Counted from the stretch's first letter, positions 51,637 through 62,662 are shown. The stretch is DNA of 64,000 nucleotides from Citrobacter youngae ATCC 29220 (GCF_000155975.1 NZ_GG730299.1:1766782-1830781); one strand, 5' to 3'. Notes: generated by a model from the sequence alone, not told the origin. Program-made: numbers and translations.

Positions 51637-52503
51637 TTATTTCAGTGTAGCGATTTGTTCTTTTTTCGCGCGGTCGATACTACGAATAATGATCTCTCGT
51701 TGGCTATCGTCCGGCGGTAACAGCTTCAGCATCAGCTGCCAGGCCGCTATCGCTTTATCATACTGCTGATGCTCAAAGGCGTTGAACGCCGCCAGGCTGA
51801 GCACCCGTACATCGTTATGGTTATTTTTGAGCAGCGTATCAAGCAACTGCTGGGCTTCACGGCTATCATTCGGATCCGAAGAGTGCAGCAACGCTTCGGT
51901 GTAGCCCAGCTGCGCATCTGCGTTGTCCGGCGCCAGCTGTCGGGCTTTATCAAACGCCTGCAGCGCGGCGCCTGGGTTATTTAGCACCAGCTGCAGCCTG
52001 CCGAGCATCGTCCAGCTTAGCTGGTCTGCCGGGTATTGCTGCAGACGGCTGCGTAGCCCCAGCGCCAGGCGAAACAGCTCCTCTTGCGACAGCGGTTTGC
52101 CTTGCGGATCCATCACGCGCTGCATCAGCTGCGGAGTTTGTTGCACGACCTGCTGCCACTCCATGACGCGGGTGACGTAACTCGTTCGGACGAATACCCC
52201 TACGCATAAAGAGGTTAGTATAATAACCCCGAGAATATACACCCAGTAGCTACTATTTTTGTTATCCGTTTTTGGCGACTCAGGCAAATCCTCCAATAAA
52301 TTCAAGCGTAAATCGTCAACCAGCTGCTGCTGTTGCGCCGCATTTACCGGAGCAATGTCTTCATTGAGCTCCTGGAGACGCGCGCGATAAATCATGTGGT
52401 TCATCGTATTACGATCCACACGCTGTCGGCCTGACCAGGGAATAAACAGCAGCGCCGCCGTCCCCAGCAGTAAAATCATCATGATGAGAAACGCGACGAT
52501 CAT
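51637..52503 (-). CDS. ccmI: CcmI (TPR apocytochrome chaperone)
   Basis: 288 residues: two N-terminal membrane helices with a loop, then a periplasmic TPR region (about 130-280; RLQLVLNNPGAALQAFDKAR, AFEHQQYDKAIAAWQLML). It corresponds to the C-terminal half of E. coli CcmH, here a separate gene overlapping ccmH by 4 bases. It presents apocytochrome to the haem ligation complex. Confidence 0.88.
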   Translation of the reverse strand: MIVAFLIMMILLLGTAALLFIPWSGRQRVDRNTMNHMIYRARLQELNEDIAPVNAAQQQQLVDDLRLNLLEDLPESPKTDNKNSSYWVYILGVIILTSLCVGVFVRTSYVTRVMEWQQVVQQTPQLMQRVMDPQGKPLSQEELFRLALGLRSRLQQYPADQLSWTMLGRLQLVLNNPGAALQAFDKARQLAPDNADAQLGYTEALLHSSDPNDSREAQQLLDTLLKNNHNDVRVLSLAAFNAFEHQQYDKAIAAWQLMLKLLPPDDSQREIIIRSIDRAKKEQIATLK

Positions 52504-52967
52504 TTCAGCGTCCTTTTATTGTCATCCAGCAGCGTCTGCAAACGCGCCTGCTCCTGCGGGCTAAGCTCCGTTTCGCGCGCGGCCCGCGGGCGGCGGCTTA
52601 AACGGAAAATCACCAGCGCGCCGCCCAGCACAAAGCAGGCAGGCAGCAGCCAGAGGATAATCGTCGCCGGCGTAACCGGCGGCTCATAGGTGACGAAATT
52701 GCCGTAGCGCGCCACCATGTATTCAGTGATTTGCTGATTGCTTTGCCCCTGCTCCATCAGCTGCCAGACTTTTTTACGCATGTCGGCGGCGATCATTGAG
52801 TTGGAGTCAGCAATGCTGTTGTTCTGGCATTTCGGGCAACGCAGCTGCTCCGTCAGCTGGCGAAACTGCTGCTCCTGGGCCTCGTTTTTAAACGGATAAG
52901 TGTCAATCGCCGCCAGCGCCTGAAATGAGATCAGCGCCGTCAGCAGCGTGATGAGTATCGCTCTCAT
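52500..52967 (-). CDS. ccmH: CcmH thioredoxin-like subunit
   Basis: 155 residues: signal peptide, the redox motif LRCPKCQNNSIADSNS, a three-helix bundle and a C-terminal membrane anchor. Keeps apocytochrome CxxCH thiols reduced with CcmG. ATG 52967 overlaps the ccmG stop by 4 bases. Confidence 0.93.
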   Translation of the reverse strand: MRAILITLLTALISFQALAAIDTYPFKNEAQEQQFRQLTEQLRCPKCQNNSIADSNSMIAADMRKKVWQLMEQGQSNQQITEYMVARYGNFVTYEPPVTPATIILWLLPACFVLGGALVIFRLSRRPRAARETELSPQEQARLQTLLDDNKRTLK

Positions 52968-53521
52968 GCGCCCCCCTGCTGGCTGTATTTTTTCCACAGC
53001 GGCAGAATCTCTTCCTGCCAGACCTGTTCGTTCACATCGCCCGCATGGCGATAGCGGATAATGCCTTTGCCGTCGATCAGGAAGGTTTCCGGCGCGCCGT
53101 AAACGCCAAGATCCAGCCCCAGCATCCCGTCGCCATCAAACACCCCCAGCGCGTACGGGTTGCCCAGCTCTTGCAGCCAGTCCAGCGCCTTCCGGCGATC
53201 GTCTTTATAGTTAATGCCGACAATGCGGATGCCCTGCGCCGCGAGAGAACGCAGATACTGGTGCTCGGCGCGGCAGGTTGGACACCAGGTCGCCCAGACG
53301 TTAAGCAGCACCGGCTTACCGTTGATAATACTGGACGCGTCCAGCATCACGTCAGGTTTCTCCAGCGACGCCAGATGAAACGCGGGGAGCGGTTTGCCAA
53401 CCAGCGCCGATTCCAGCGCCGTCGGGTCATCGCCCTCGCTATTGCGCAGCAGTTGCCACATCAGCGCCGCCACCAGAACCAGGAAGATAACCAGCGGCAG
53501 ATAAAGGACTTTGCGGTTCAT
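52964..53521 (-). CDS. ccmG: CcmG/DsbE periplasmic thiol:disulphide oxidoreductase
   Basis: 185 residues with a membrane anchor ([20 protein letters not shown]), active site ATWCPTCRAEH, and the acidic FDGDGMLGLDLGVYGAPETF with the cis-Pro region. Reduces CcmH/apocytochrome. Starts inside the last codons of ccmF (4-base overlap). Confidence 0.95.
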   Translation of the reverse strand: MNRKVLYLPLVIFLVLVAALMWQLLRNSEGDDPTALESALVGKPLPAFHLASLEKPDVMLDASSIINGKPVLLNVWATWCPTCRAEHQYLRSLAAQGIRIVGINYKDDRRKALDWLQELGNPYALGVFDGDGMLGLDLGVYGAPETFLIDGKGIIRYRHAGDVNEQVWQEEILPLWKKYSQQGGA

Positions 53522-55473
53522 TGTGCGTTCTCCGGCAGCGATTTGCGTAAGCGATAGCGCGGGTCCAGAATGCACAATACGCCGCCAAGCGCCATTAACA
53601 TCCCGCCAAACCAGATCCAGCGGACAAACGGTTTGTAATACAGGCGCACCGCCCAACTGCCGTCATTCAACTCTTCACCCAGCGCGGCATACAGGTCACG
53701 CGCCAGCCCACCGTCGATGGCGGCTTCGGTCATCTCCATCCGGCTACTGCTGTAGACGCGTTTTTCTGCCCGCAGCGTGCTGACATGTCGCCCGTTCTGC
53801 GACACGTCAATCACCGCTTCGCCGCCAAAATAGTTCGGGCCGGTAATGTCCTGAACGTCGCGAAAAACAAAGTGATATTGATGAATATCGACGCTATCGC
53901 CCGGCTTCATGCGCACATCGCGCTCGATGCTATAGTTCTGGCTAAAGGCGATGCCAATCACCGTCACCACCAGCCCGACATGCCCGGCGACCATCCCCCA
54001 GTGGCTACGCCCCAGGCGGGTCAGCCCGCGCCAGAAGGTGTGGCGGTCGGTGGCGCGCTCCACCACTTCCATCACCGTCAGCACCAATGCCCACAGCGAC
54101 ATCAACAGGCCAAGCACGGTCATCGCCTTGATATGATCCTGCATCAGCCACGGCAGCGCCACGGCCAGCACAATCGACACCAGCGCCGCGATCAGCAGCC
54201 GCTTACGCAGCTTATGGAACTCGTCGCGCCGCCAGCGCACCAGCGGCCCAATCCCCAGCAGCAGCGAGAACGGAATCATCAGCGCGATAAACAGCGAATT
54301 GAAGAACGGTTCGCCGATTGAAATGCTGCCCAGCCCCAATAATTTGTGAATCAGCGGCAGCAGCGTGCCCAACAGCACCACCAGCATGGCGGCGATCAGC
54401 AATACGTTATTACCCAGCAGCAGCGACTCGCGCGACCACAGCTCATGGCGCACCCGCGAACGCACCTTCCCGCCTTTAACGGCAAACAGCAGCAGCGACC
54501 CGCCGATGGTGATCACCAGCAGCGCCAGAATAAACAGGCCGCGCGTCGGGTCGGAGGCGAATGAGTGCACGGAGATGAGCACCCCGGAACGCACCAGGAA
54601 GGTGCCGAGCAGGCAGAGCGAGAAGGCGAGGATCGCCAGCAGCACGGTCCAGGACTTGAAGCTACCACGCTTCTCGGTCACCGACAGAGAGTGAATCAGC
54701 GCCGTTCCGGCCAGCCACGGCATCAGGGAGGCGTTTTCCACCGGATCCCAGAACCACCAGCCGCCCCAGCCCAGCTCATAGTAAGCCCAGGCAGAACCCA
54801 GCACGATCCCCACCGTCAGGAAGCTCCACGCCGCCAGCGTCCACGGACGCGACCAGCGCGCCCAGGCGCTGTCCAGACGCCCAGTCATCAGCGAGGCGAT
54901 GGCAAACGCAAAGGCGACGGAGAAGCCCACGTAGCCCATGTACAGCATCGGCGGATGGAAAATCAGGCCGATATCCTGCAGCATCGGGTTCAGATCGCGG
55001 CCTTCGATCGGAAAGTCCGGCAGCGTGCGCACGAACGGGTTCGAGGTCAGCAGAATAAATACCAGGAAACAGAAGGAGATCATCCCCATCACCGCCAGCA
55101 CGCGGGATGATGCTTCCAGGGGAATGTTGCGGCTAAGCGCCGCCACCGCAAAGGTCCAGCCGCTCATCAGCAGCACCCACAGCAGCAGCGAACCTTCGTG
55201 CGCGCCCCAGGTGGCCGCCACGCGATACCATACCGGCAGCAGCGTATTCGAGTTGCTGGCGACATACTGCACCGTGAAGTCATTGACCACAAAGGCGTAG
55301 ACCAGAATCAGGAACGACCCGAGGATCGCCGCGAACATGGCGAACGACAGCGGTTTCGCCAGCGCCATCATCCGCGTATCCTGGCGCATCGCGCCCCAGG
55401 TCGGATACAGCCCCAGCAGACAGGAGATGCCCAGCGCTAAACACAGCAGAAAATGCCCAATTTCCGGGATCAT
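53518..55473 (-). CDS. ccmF: CcmF haem lyase subunit
   Basis: 651 residues, about 15 membrane helices, the WWD haem-handling motif [18 protein letters not shown] at about 235-252 and conserved external His residues. Transfers haem from holo-CcmE to apocytochrome. 4-base overlaps with ccmE and ccmG. Confidence 0.96.
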   Translation of the reverse strand: MIPEIGHFLLCLALGISCLLGLYPTWGAMRQDTRMMALAKPLSFAMFAAILGSFLILVYAFVVNDFTVQYVASNSNTLLPVWYRVAATWGAHEGSLLLWVLLMSGWTFAVAALSRNIPLEASSRVLAVMGMISFCFLVFILLTSNPFVRTLPDFPIEGRDLNPMLQDIGLIFHPPMLYMGYVGFSVAFAFAIASLMTGRLDSAWARWSRPWTLAAWSFLTVGIVLGSAWAYYELGWGGWWFWDPVENASLMPWLAGTALIHSLSVTEKRGSFKSWTVLLAILAFSLCLLGTFLVRSGVLISVHSFASDPTRGLFILALLVITIGGSLLLFAVKGGKVRSRVRHELWSRESLLLGNNVLLIAAMLVVLLGTLLPLIHKLLGLGSISIGEPFFNSLFIALMIPFSLLLGIGPLVRWRRDEFHKLRKRLLIAALVSIVLAVALPWLMQDHIKAMTVLGLLMSLWALVLTVMEVVERATDRHTFWRGLTRLGRSHWGMVAGHVGLVVTVIGIAFSQNYSIERDVRMKPGDSVDIHQYHFVFRDVQDITGPNYFGGEAVIDVSQNGRHVSTLRAEKRVYSSSRMEMTEAAIDGGLARDLYAALGEELNDGSWAVRLYYKPFVRWIWFGGMLMALGGVLCILDPRYRLRKSLPENAQ

Positions 55474-55946
55474 TGTGCGGCTCCTTGTGGCTTCCCGGCA
55501 GGATGATGATTCTCGTCCATCGCCTCTTTTATCTCCGGTGGGGTGTAGTTTTCATCATGTTTCGCCAGCACCTCTTTGGCGCGGATATGGGTTGCGTCCT
55601 GTAGCGTCCCTTGCGCCACCACGCCCTGCCCTTCTCTGAACAGCGCGGGCAAAATTCCGGTATAGCTCACCTCTACCACACCGCGCGCGTCATAGAGCTT
55701 AAAGGTCACGTCCAGCGTTTTATCGTCACGCTTCACGCTGCCGGGCATCACCATGCCGCCAATGCGCAGACGCTGGCCCAGCTCCGGCTTCTGGCCGTTT
55801 TCCCGCTTGCCGTAGATAACTTCGCCGGGCGTATAGAAGAGATCGATATTGGCGCTAAGCGCATACATCACCAGCCCAACGGTCAGCGCCAGGCCGCCCA
55901 GCACGCCGCAGGCCAGCCAGAGTCGTACTTTACGACGCGGATTCAC
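55470..55946 (-). CDS. ccmE: CcmE haem chaperone
   Basis: 158 residues: N-terminal anchor ([20 protein letters not shown]), beta-barrel body and the covalent haem-binding His in [13 protein letters not shown]. Carries haem from CcmABCD to CcmF. Confidence 0.95.
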   Translation of the reverse strand: MNPRRKVRLWLACGVLGGLALTVGLVMYALSANIDLFYTPGEVIYGKRENGQKPELGQRLRIGGMVMPGSVKRDDKTLDVTFKLYDARGVVEVSYTGILPALFREGQGVVAQGTLQDATHIRAKEVLAKHDENYTPPEIKEAMDENHHPAGKPQGAAQ

Positions 55947-56164
55947 AACGACTCTCCTTTTGCGGCCTGCTCACGCGCCGCCGCAACCCGGCGCTCGCGC
56001 GCCTGCTGTCGACGCACATCAGCCAGCAGCGCCCGGCGCTGCCAGCGGGTATGCCAGACCAGAAGCAACAGCGAGAGCAGCGTCACGGCAACCGCCAGCC
56101 AGACATAAAAGGCGTAGCCGCCCATCTGCCAGAAATCACGCCAGGTGTGGAAAGCGCTCGTCAT
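55943..56164 (-). CDS. ccmD: CcmD small membrane protein
   Basis: 73 residues with a single membrane helix ([20 protein letters not shown]) and a basic cytoplasmic tail. Required for release of holo-CcmE from CcmC. 4-base overlaps on both sides. Confidence 0.92.
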   Translation of the reverse strand: MTSAFHTWRDFWQMGGYAFYVWLAVAVTLLSLLLLVWHTRWQRRALLADVRRQQARERRVAAAREQAAKGESL

Positions 56165-56907
56165 GAGTTAACCTCGCTCTTGCGCCCGGCAGCCAGCTGC
56201 GCCACCCACGGGCGACGGCGCTCCTGCAACAGAATCAAATTACGCATACGCATTAATGTCAGAGTAATAAAGAGGAATAAGAAGCCGAAAATCGTCAAAC
56301 GCAACGGCATACGCATGGAAGGGTCGATGGTTTTCTGCATATTCGTTGAACCCTGATGCAGGGTGTTCCACCACTCGACGGAAAAATGAATAATCGGCAG
56401 ATTAACCACCCCGACCAGCACCAGAATCCCGGCGGCGCGCCCGGCCAGACGGCGGTCGTCAAAAGCGTGATACAGGCCAATCACGCCAACATATAAAAAC
56501 AGCAGCACAAGCTCGGAGGTCAGGCGCGCATCCCACACCCACCAGGTCCCCCACATCGGTTTGCCCCAGGCCGAACCGGTGACCAGCGCAATGAAAGTAT
56601 AAACCGCGCCGGGAAGCGCCATCGCCATCACCGCTTTATCCGCCATTTTCATTTGCCAAATCAGGCCCACAAAGGCAGTCACCGCCATGGAGCCATAAAT
56701 CCCCATCGACCAGATAGCCGCGGGCACATGCAGATACATGATGCGATAGCTTTCGCCCTGCTGATAATCCGCCGGGGCGTAGACAAAGCCCCAGATACAG
56801 CCCACCGCCAGAAACAACGCGCTCAAAACGGCCATCAGCGGAATAAACCGCCCGCAGACCTTATACAACCGCTCTGGAATGGCGAGTTGGTGTAACGCTT
56901 TCCACAT
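56161..56907 (-). CDS. ccmC: CcmC haem export/attachment protein
   Basis: 248 residues, six helices, WWD motif in WGTWWVWDARLTSELVL with flanking His residues (HVPAAIW; IHFSVEWWNTLHQG). Attaches haem to CcmE. Confidence 0.95.
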   Translation of the reverse strand: MWKALHQLAIPERLYKVCGRFIPLMAVLSALFLAVGCIWGFVYAPADYQQGESYRIMYLHVPAAIWSMGIYGSMAVTAFVGLIWQMKMADKAVMAMALPGAVYTFIALVTGSAWGKPMWGTWWVWDARLTSELVLLFLYVGVIGLYHAFDDRRLAGRAAGILVLVGVVNLPIIHFSVEWWNTLHQGSTNMQKTIDPSMRMPLRLTIFGFLFLFITLTLMRMRNLILLQERRRPWVAQLAAGRKSEVNS

Positions 56908-56943
56908 TTTTTCTTTGCCTCATGTTCCCGGAAATGACGGGAG

Positions 56944-57603
56944 TTATTGCACGCTGATTCGTAATGCCGCCGCGGTGGCGAACGGGCTTAAGGTAGCGCT
57001 TCCGGCCAGGAAAGCCCCGAGAATCGCCAGATAGCCGTCAACCGGCAGCAGCATCTGCGCCGCGCCCACGGCGGCGGTCGCAAAAATTAATAAAGGGATC
57101 ATCAACGGCAGCACCAGCAGGCTGAGCAACACGCCGCCGCGGCGCAATCCGACGGTCAGCCCGACGCCAATCGCGCCAATAAAACTGAGCGTGGGTGTAC
57201 CCAACAATAGCGTAAGCGCCAGCACTTGCCACTCCGCAACGGAGAGGCCGAACAGCGTGGCGATCAGCGGCGAGATGATTAACAGCGGCAGCCCGGAAAC
57301 CACCCAGTGCGCGGCGACTTTCGCCAGCACCACCAGCGAAAGCGGCACCGGCATCAGCATCATTTGCTGCAGCGAGCCGTCCTGCCAGTCATCGCGAAAC
57401 AGTCGTTCCATCGCCAGCAGCGAGGAGAGCAGCGCCGCCACCCAAACGATGCCGGGAGCAATTTGCCGCAGCAGCTGCGGCTCCGGGCCAATACTCAGCG
57501 GAAACAGCGTGACGATAATCAGGAAAAACCACAGCGGGTTGATAATTTCGGCACAGTTACGAAAGGCAAGACGCAGGTCGCGCCAGAAAATCTGCTTGAT
57601 CAT
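56944..57603 (-). CDS. ccmB: CcmB ABC transporter permease
   Basis: 219 residues with six hydrophobic helices; the coupling-helix region [20 protein letters not shown] is characteristic. Partner of CcmA. Overlaps ccmA by 4 bases; 36 bases before ccmC. Confidence 0.94.
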   Translation of the reverse strand: MIKQIFWRDLRLAFRNCAEIINPLWFFLIIVTLFPLSIGPEPQLLRQIAPGIVWVAALLSSLLAMERLFRDDWQDGSLQQMMLMPVPLSLVVLAKVAAHWVVSGLPLLIISPLIATLFGLSVAEWQVLALTLLLGTPTLSFIGAIGVGLTVGLRRGGVLLSLLVLPLMIPLLIFATAAVGAAQMLLPVDGYLAILGAFLAGSATLSPFATAAALRISVQ

Positions 57604-58223
57604 GCCACAGCCGCCTCATACTCGTTGAGCATAATCGTGCGCAACGGGACGCAGAGCGGCCGTAAAGGTTGATGGGTTGTCAGGATGACCGCGCCGCCCT
57701 GGGCGACATGCTGCTCCAGCCGCGAGGTCAGTTTTTGCACGCCAGTCACGTCCAGCGCGGTGAAGGGTTCATCTAAAATCCAGAACGTTGCGCGGCTAAG
57801 CCACAATCTGGCCAGCGCCACGCGCCGCTGCTGCCCGGCGGAAAGCTGCGCCACGGCAACATCTTCAAAACCGACCAGCCCGACCTGCTCCAGCGCCTGC
57901 CAGCGCGCCTCAAGCGACGCCTCCGGGTGATAAAAACGCAAATTCTCCTCCGCCGTCAGCCCCCCTTTGACGCCAACCTGGTGGCCAAGCCACAACAGTT
58001 GGCGATGCCAGTCGTCGCGCATCCGATGCAGCGGTTTACCCTGCCACAGAATTTGCCCTTCGCTCGGCGTCGATAATCCGGTTAATAGCTGTAATAAAGA
58101 GGTTTTTCCTGCCCCATTTGGGCCCGATATCTGGACAACTTCGCCGGACTGAATGGAACATGATAAGCGGCAAAAGAGTTGACGTTCATCCCGCAGGCAC
58201 GCAATATTTTTTATTTCAAGCAT
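57600..58223 (-). CDS. ccmA: CcmA ABC transporter ATPase
   Basis: 207 residues: Walker [10 protein letters not shown], signature [14 protein letters not shown], Walker [12 protein letters not shown]. With CcmB it powers release of holo-CcmE from CcmC. First gene of ccmABCDEFGHI. Confidence 0.95.
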   Translation of the reverse strand: MLEIKNIACLRDERQLFCRLSCSIQSGEVVQISGPNGAGKTSLLQLLTGLSTPSEGQILWQGKPLHRMRDDWHRQLLWLGHQVGVKGGLTAEENLRFYHPEASLEARWQALEQVGLVGFEDVAVAQLSAGQQRRVALARLWLSRATFWILDEPFTALDVTGVQKLTSRLEQHVAQGGAVILTTHQPLRPLCVPLRTIMLNEYEAAVA

Positions 58224-58589
58224 TAGAAAGCGGATCCAGTCCGGGAGAGCTGCATATTCAAGTGGCTACAGTATAGCGAATGAATGCGTTTCGTTTTGCC
58301 AAATATGTTAAAAAATATAAAATAATCATGACCTGGATTATCGAAATATTCATCTCCTCGCGAATGTTTCATTATTATTAATTTCGCTGAGAAAGCGATA
58401 AACACCAACTTTTCGCCACTCATCAACCGCACCAGCCCATTCCCACCCGACAACTGTTCAATTAATAGACATCTGTGCGGCATATGCAGTTTTAATATTA
58501 AAACTCAGGAAGACCAGCGCCGATATTAATGTTCTCTCCCTTTGCTTATATGCTAGGTTAATACACCTTTCAAAAGCAGGGATAATAAA
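58224..58589. promoter_or_regulatory. Intergenic region upstream of ccmA and the YciI-like gene
   Basis: 366 bases of AT-rich DNA between divergent ccmA and the YciI-like gene. It must hold both promoters; an FNR or NarL site was not recognised with confidence. A short ORF here (minus strand) has no recognisable features. Confidence 0.5.
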
Positions 58590-58883
58590 ATGAGTGTTAC
58601 TTATGTTGTTGTTTTAACCTATATAAAACCGTTAAATGAAGTCGATAGCCTGCTTCCTGCTCACGTGGAGTGGCTGAAAAAAGGCTATGCCGAAGGTCTA
58701 TTCCTCGCATCAGGCCGCAAAATACCGCGTTCCGGTGGCGTGATATTGGCAAAATGTGATGAGATGGAGAAATTAGAACGCTATCTGAGCCAGGATCCCT
58801 TCCAACAGGCTGGCGTCGCGAAAGTTGAGTTGATCCCATTTGAAGCGACAATGACCACTGCCGCCTTAAAAGATATTCTGTAA
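58590..58883 (+). CDS. YciI-like protein
   Basis: 97-residue YCII-related ferredoxin-like protein: YVVVLTYIKPLNEVDSLLPAHVEWLKKG with the conserved His, FLASGRKIPRSGG and DPFQQAGVAKVELIPF. Stand-alone YciI proteins are of uncertain function (some are dehalogenase/muconolactone isomerase-like). Convergent with phoH. Confidence 0.85.
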   Translation: MSVTYVVVLTYIKPLNEVDSLLPAHVEWLKKGYAEGLFLASGRKIPRSGGVILAKCDEMEKLERYLSQDPFQQAGVAKVELIPFEATMTTAALKDIL

Positions 58884-58896
58884 TACCGCGCAAACA

Positions 58897-58914
58897 AAGC
58901 CCGGTTTCCCGGGC
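58897..58914. terminator. Hairpin between yciI-like gene and phoH
   Basis: AGCCCGG/CCGGGCC-type stem with a 3-base loop between convergent genes; weak T tracts. Possibly a bidirectional terminator. Confidence 0.45.
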
Positions 58915-58933
58915 CTTGAAGACGGCGTACTCA

Positions 58934-59722
58934 TCAGTTGTAAGCGTTGAGCGTCCGCTGGCAGAGCGCTGAGCGAACGCAATCATCTTTATTGAAACGA
59001 ACGATCCCGACCATTTCATCTTCTTCGAAACGGGCCAGCGCATCGCTTAGCCCTGAGCGAACATGCGCGGGCAGATCGCACTGGGTCACATCCCCATTCA
59101 CAATCACCGTCACATTCTCCCCGAGGCGAGTCAAAAACATCTTCATTTGCGCAGCAGTGACATTCTGAGCCTCGTCGAGAATAACCACCGCATTTTCAAA
59201 TGTACGTCCACGCATATAGGCGAACGGCGCAATTTCCACCTTACCAATCTCAGGTCGCAGGCAATATTGCATAAAAGAGGCTCCCAGACGTTTCACCAGT
59301 ACGTCATAGACCGGGCGGAAATAGGGAGCGAACTTCTCCGAAACATCGCCAGGTAAGAAGCCGAGATCTTCATCCGCTTGCAGAACCGGACGGGTAACAA
59401 TGATCCTGTCTACGTCTTTGTGGATCAGGGCCTCTGCTGCTTTCGCCGCGCTGATCCAGGTTTTACCGCACCCGGCTTCACCGGTGGCGAAGATCAGCTG
59501 TTTACTCTCGATAGCATTCAGGTAGTGCGCCTGAGCTTCATTTCGCGCCGTGATTGGCGTGGCGTCGCGACTGTCACGCGCCATACCGATCGCTTCTACG
59601 CCGCCCATCTGCACAAGCGAGGTGACCGATTCATCTTCACGTTGTTTATGGCTACGCGAATCCCGCCTCAGCACACGTTTTGCTTCACGACGAGCTTTGA
59701 TCACTGCTTTTTGTCTTCCCAT
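58934..59722 (-). CDS. phoH: PhoH, phosphate-starvation-inducible P-loop NTPase
   Basis: 262 residues nearly identical to E. coli PhoH from MGRQKAVIKARREAKRVLRR onward. Walker A FATGEAGCGKTWIS, Walker B VVILDEAQN, and the helicase-like TRPVLQADEDLGFLPGD. Cytoplasmic ATPase of the PhoH family, RNA-related in homologues. The frame extends upstream to 59839 but homology begins at MGRQ. Confidence 0.94.
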   Translation of the reverse strand: MGRQKAVIKARREAKRVLRRDSRSHKQREDESVTSLVQMGGVEAIGMARDSRDATPITARNEAQAHYLNAIESKQLIFATGEAGCGKTWISAAKAAEALIHKDVDRIIVTRPVLQADEDLGFLPGDVSEKFAPYFRPVYDVLVKRLGASFMQYCLRPEIGKVEIAPFAYMRGRTFENAVVILDEAQNVTAAQMKMFLTRLGENVTVIVNGDVTQCDLPAHVRSGLSDALARFEEDEMVGIVRFNKDDCVRSALCQRTLNAYN

Positions 59723-60245
59723 GGATAGCACCTTGAGTTGTAGGTATACATCACACGCGCCGCTGGCGGCACGATTATGCGCACGAACATCTGAGGGTTG
59801 GCTTCCTTGTAAGCCATTGCTTGCTTTTGGATAAGACACCGCACACGGCTACGCGCACCGAGCAGGGCGTCAGTTACAAGGATAAGAAGTGAAAGAGAGA
59901 GGAATTTAGCGGTGACGAAGTGGCTACCGGAAGAGAAACGTCCGCGTAAGGTACTGCTGCTACTGTGAAAAACGTGTCCAGTACAGGACGTTTCCATTCG
60001 CGATCTCCATAGTGAACGACTATCACCGCCGGGAACTACCGCTGTTACTTATAAGTACATCATAATCTTTCGCTAATGCAACAATATTTTTACTTGTCAT
60101 TAACTTTAATTCTATCTTACTCCCGCAGACAGTCTCTTGCACAGAGATGACAGAATTATTTCAGTCACAGCGCGATCATAAAAAAATAATTTGTGCATTC
60201 ATGAAGATGTCAGGAAAAGCCCCGCCGCGCTGCGGGGCATAGATA
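59723..60245. promoter_or_regulatory. phoH upstream region
   Basis: About 500 bases between phoH and efeB. A minus-strand CTGTCAT at 60147-60153 followed by CTCTGTGC could be a degenerate PhoB box, as expected for phoH, but the second half is poor. Short ORFs here have no recognised homologues. Confidence 0.45.
60214..60238 (-). terminator. efeUOB terminator
   Basis: Minus-strand stem GCCCCGC/GCGGGGC followed by TTTTCC, 8 bases after the efeB stop. Confidence 0.7.
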
Positions 60246-61529
60246 TCACGCTTCGAGCAGGGATTGCCCCAGATAATGGTCCGCGGTTTTGACGCCCGGC
60301 AAAGCAAAGAAGTATCCCCCGCCAATCGGTTTGACATACTCTTCCAGCGCTTCACCGTTCAGGCGTTTCTGCACCGTCAAAAAGCCTTTTTCCAGATCGT
60401 GCTGATAACAGACGAACAGCAGTCCCATATCGAGTTGACCTGAATTGGTCACGCCGAGCGAATAACTGTAACCCCGACGCATCATCAGACTGGACTCCGT
60501 TTCTTTTGTGCGCGGGTTTGCCAGACGGATATGGCTGTCGAGCGCAATCACCTCACCCTCTGGATCGCTGGCATAGTCAGGTACATCATGCTCATGCTGC
60601 ATACCCAGCGGCGCGCCGGTATGTTTATCACGGCCAAAAATCGTTTGCTGCTCTTTCAGCGGCGTACGATCCCAGAACTCCACGCGAAACTGGATGAGCC
60701 GCACGGCCTGATAGCTGCCGCCCTGCGCCCAGACAGGTTCGCCCTGCCCATCCGTCACCCACACCACGTTTTGCATCAGCTTCGCATCGGTAGCGTCCGG
60801 GTTCGCGGTGCCGTCTTTAAAACCCAGCAAGTTGACCGGGGTCTCTTTGCCTTTACTGCGCGCGGCGTGATCGGAAATAAATCCTTCACGTTTCCAGCGA
60901 ACGCTGAGCAGATCGGGCGTATGTTTGATGATATCGCGCAGCGCGTGGATGACGGTGTCCTGTGTGTTGGCGCAAATCTGCAACAGGAGATCGCCATGGC
61001 ACAGCGCTGCATCCAGCGAGTCATTCGGGAAGCGCGTCATTTTTTGCAGCTTTTTCGGCATTTGCGTTTGCAGACCAAAACGCTCATCAAACAGCGAGGA
61101 GCCGACCGACAATGTGATCGTCAGATTATCTGGTGCGATATATGCGCCGAGGATACCGGAATCCATCGGCGGTAACCGTGGATTCGGCGTATCAGGCGCC
61201 GGTCCGCCGGTGGTCAGAAACGCAAATCGGCGGGTCAGCAGCCGGAACAAACGTTCAAGGTCGGCCTTATCGCTGGCGAGAACATCGAACGCCACCAGCA
61301 TCATAGATGCCTGCTGCGGCGTCAGGATCCCCGCCTGATGCTGACCATAAAACGGCTGCACTTCACTGCGCGCATCAGGAGACAACGTTCCCGGCGCGCT
61401 TTGCGGTTTTTGCGCATGGGCAACCGGGCATCCGCCAGCCAACGCCAGCGCGCCACCCAAAGCGCCCATCCCTTTCAACAAACGTCGGCGTGACGGTTCG
61501 CTCACGCCGTTTTCATTATCTTGCTGCAT
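60246..61529 (-). CDS. efeB: EfeB dye-decolourising haem peroxidase
   Basis: 427 residues (E. coli EfeB 423). Twin-arginine signal [21 protein letters not shown], DyP-type body with [11 protein letters not shown] (catalytic Asp of the GxxDG motif), proximal His region [13 protein letters not shown] and [22 protein letters not shown]. Periplasmic; oxidises Fe(II) or handles haem for the EfeU system. Confidence 0.95.
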   Translation of the reverse strand: MQQDNENGVSEPSRRRLLKGMGALGGALALAGGCPVAHAQKPQSAPGTLSPDARSEVQPFYGQHQAGILTPQQASMMLVAFDVLASDKADLERLFRLLTRRFAFLTTGGPAPDTPNPRLPPMDSGILGAYIAPDNLTITLSVGSSLFDERFGLQTQMPKKLQKMTRFPNDSLDAALCHGDLLLQICANTQDTVIHALRDIIKHTPDLLSVRWKREGFISDHAARSKGKETPVNLLGFKDGTANPDATDAKLMQNVVWVTDGQGEPVWAQGGSYQAVRLIQFRVEFWDRTPLKEQQTIFGRDKHTGAPLGMQHEHDVPDYASDPEGEVIALDSHIRLANPRTKETESSLMMRRGYSYSLGVTNSGQLDMGLLFVCYQHDLEKGFLTVQKRLNGEALEEYVKPIGGGYFFALPGVKTADHYLGQSLLEA

Positions 61530-61534
61530 AGCGC

Positions 61535-62662
61535 TTAATCCAGACCCAGAACGCCGCGTAATTGTGACAAGTCTTCCGCCAGCGTCGTGATTGGCCCTTT
61601 CAGCGCATTGCGATCGGCATCGGTCAGTTTGTCATAGGTTTCAAAACCGTCTTTGGTACGGTACTTGCTCAGAATGGTATCGACTTTTTTGAAGTTCGCA
61701 TCCACCTTCGCCAGCAGTTCAGCATTGGATTTTTGTAACTGGGGACGCAGAAGATTGACAATTTTCTGTGCACCATCGACGTTGGCCTGGAAATCCCACA
61801 GATCGGTATGGCTGTAGCGGTCTTCTTCGCCGCTAATTTTGCTGGCCGCGACTTCTTCAATCAGCCCTGCCGCGCCGCCAACCACTTTTGACGGTGGAAA
61901 GGCCAGCTCGCTGATACGCGTTTGCAGGTCAAGAACATCGCTGTTCAACTGGTCGGCATACTTGTCCATACCTTTGGTGGAGTTGTCACCAAACAGCGCC
62001 TTTTCCAGACGGTGGAAGCCGGTGAATTTCGGATCGGCGGCCTTTTGTTCGTAATCATCTTCTCGCGCATCAATGCTGCCATCGAGATCGGAGAACAGTT
62101 CGGCAATCGGTTCAATACGCTCGTAGTGCTGACGCGTTGGCGCATACAGGGATTTCGCTTTTTCCACATCACCAGCTTTAATCGCATCGGTGAAGGCTTT
62201 GGTGCCCGCAACCAGCTGCGTGGTTTCTGCCGTCACGTAGGCTTTGTACTCGGTAATCGCGCCGCTCAGCCCCAGCAGAGCATCACTCTGCGCGGCATCC
62301 GTCGTTGCGCTTCCTTTCACGATCAGTTTGCCTTTCGGGTTGGTCAGCAAACCGCAGGTCATGTCATATTCACCAGGCTGCAGGTTGGCCGTCATTTTCT
62401 GGCTAAAGCCCGGCGCGATGTTTTCGCGCTCTTCAACCACCATGACCCCTTTGAGGATCTCCCACTCCAGTGCTTTCTGACTATGATTCTGGATGATGAA
62501 CTGCGTTTTCCCGGCATTAACCGTGATTGTCATCGGCTCGCACTGCTTGTCGTTAACCGTGACTTTCACCTGCGGAATATCGGCGGCTTGTGCAGAAAAA
62601 GCGGATACAAACAGCGCGGTAATACCCAACTGCAGCGCACTACGGCGAAAATTAAGCGTCAT
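61535..62662 (-). CDS. efeO: EfeO periplasmic iron-binding protein
   Basis: 375 residues, signal peptide to SAQA, N-terminal cupredoxin domain (about 30-115, [20 protein letters not shown]) and C-terminal M75 peptidase-like domain with HxxE-type [16 protein letters not shown] and [13 protein letters not shown]. Delivers iron to EfeU. Confidence 0.95.
   Translation of the reverse strand: MTLNFRRSALQLGITALFVSAFSAQAADIPQVKVTVNDKQCEPMTITVNAGKTQFIIQNHSQKALEWEILKGVMVVEERENIAPGFSQKMTANLQPGEYDMTCGLLTNPKGKLIVKGSATTDAAQSDALLGLSGAITEYKAYVTAETTQLVAGTKAFTDAIKAGDVEKAKSLYAPTRQHYERIEPIAELFSDLDGSIDAREDDYEQKAADPKFTGFHRLEKALFGDNSTKGMDKYADQLNSDVLDLQTRISELAFPPSKVVGGAAGLIEEVAASKISGEEDRYSHTDLWDFQANVDGAQKIVNLLRPQLQKSNAELLAKVDANFKKVDTILSKYRTKDGFETYDKLTDADRNALKGPITTLAEDLSQLRGVLGLD

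Noticed and set aside
58223..58483. 86-codon minus-strand ORF upstream of ccmA
   Set aside because: No homology features, poor composition and lies in the expected promoter region.
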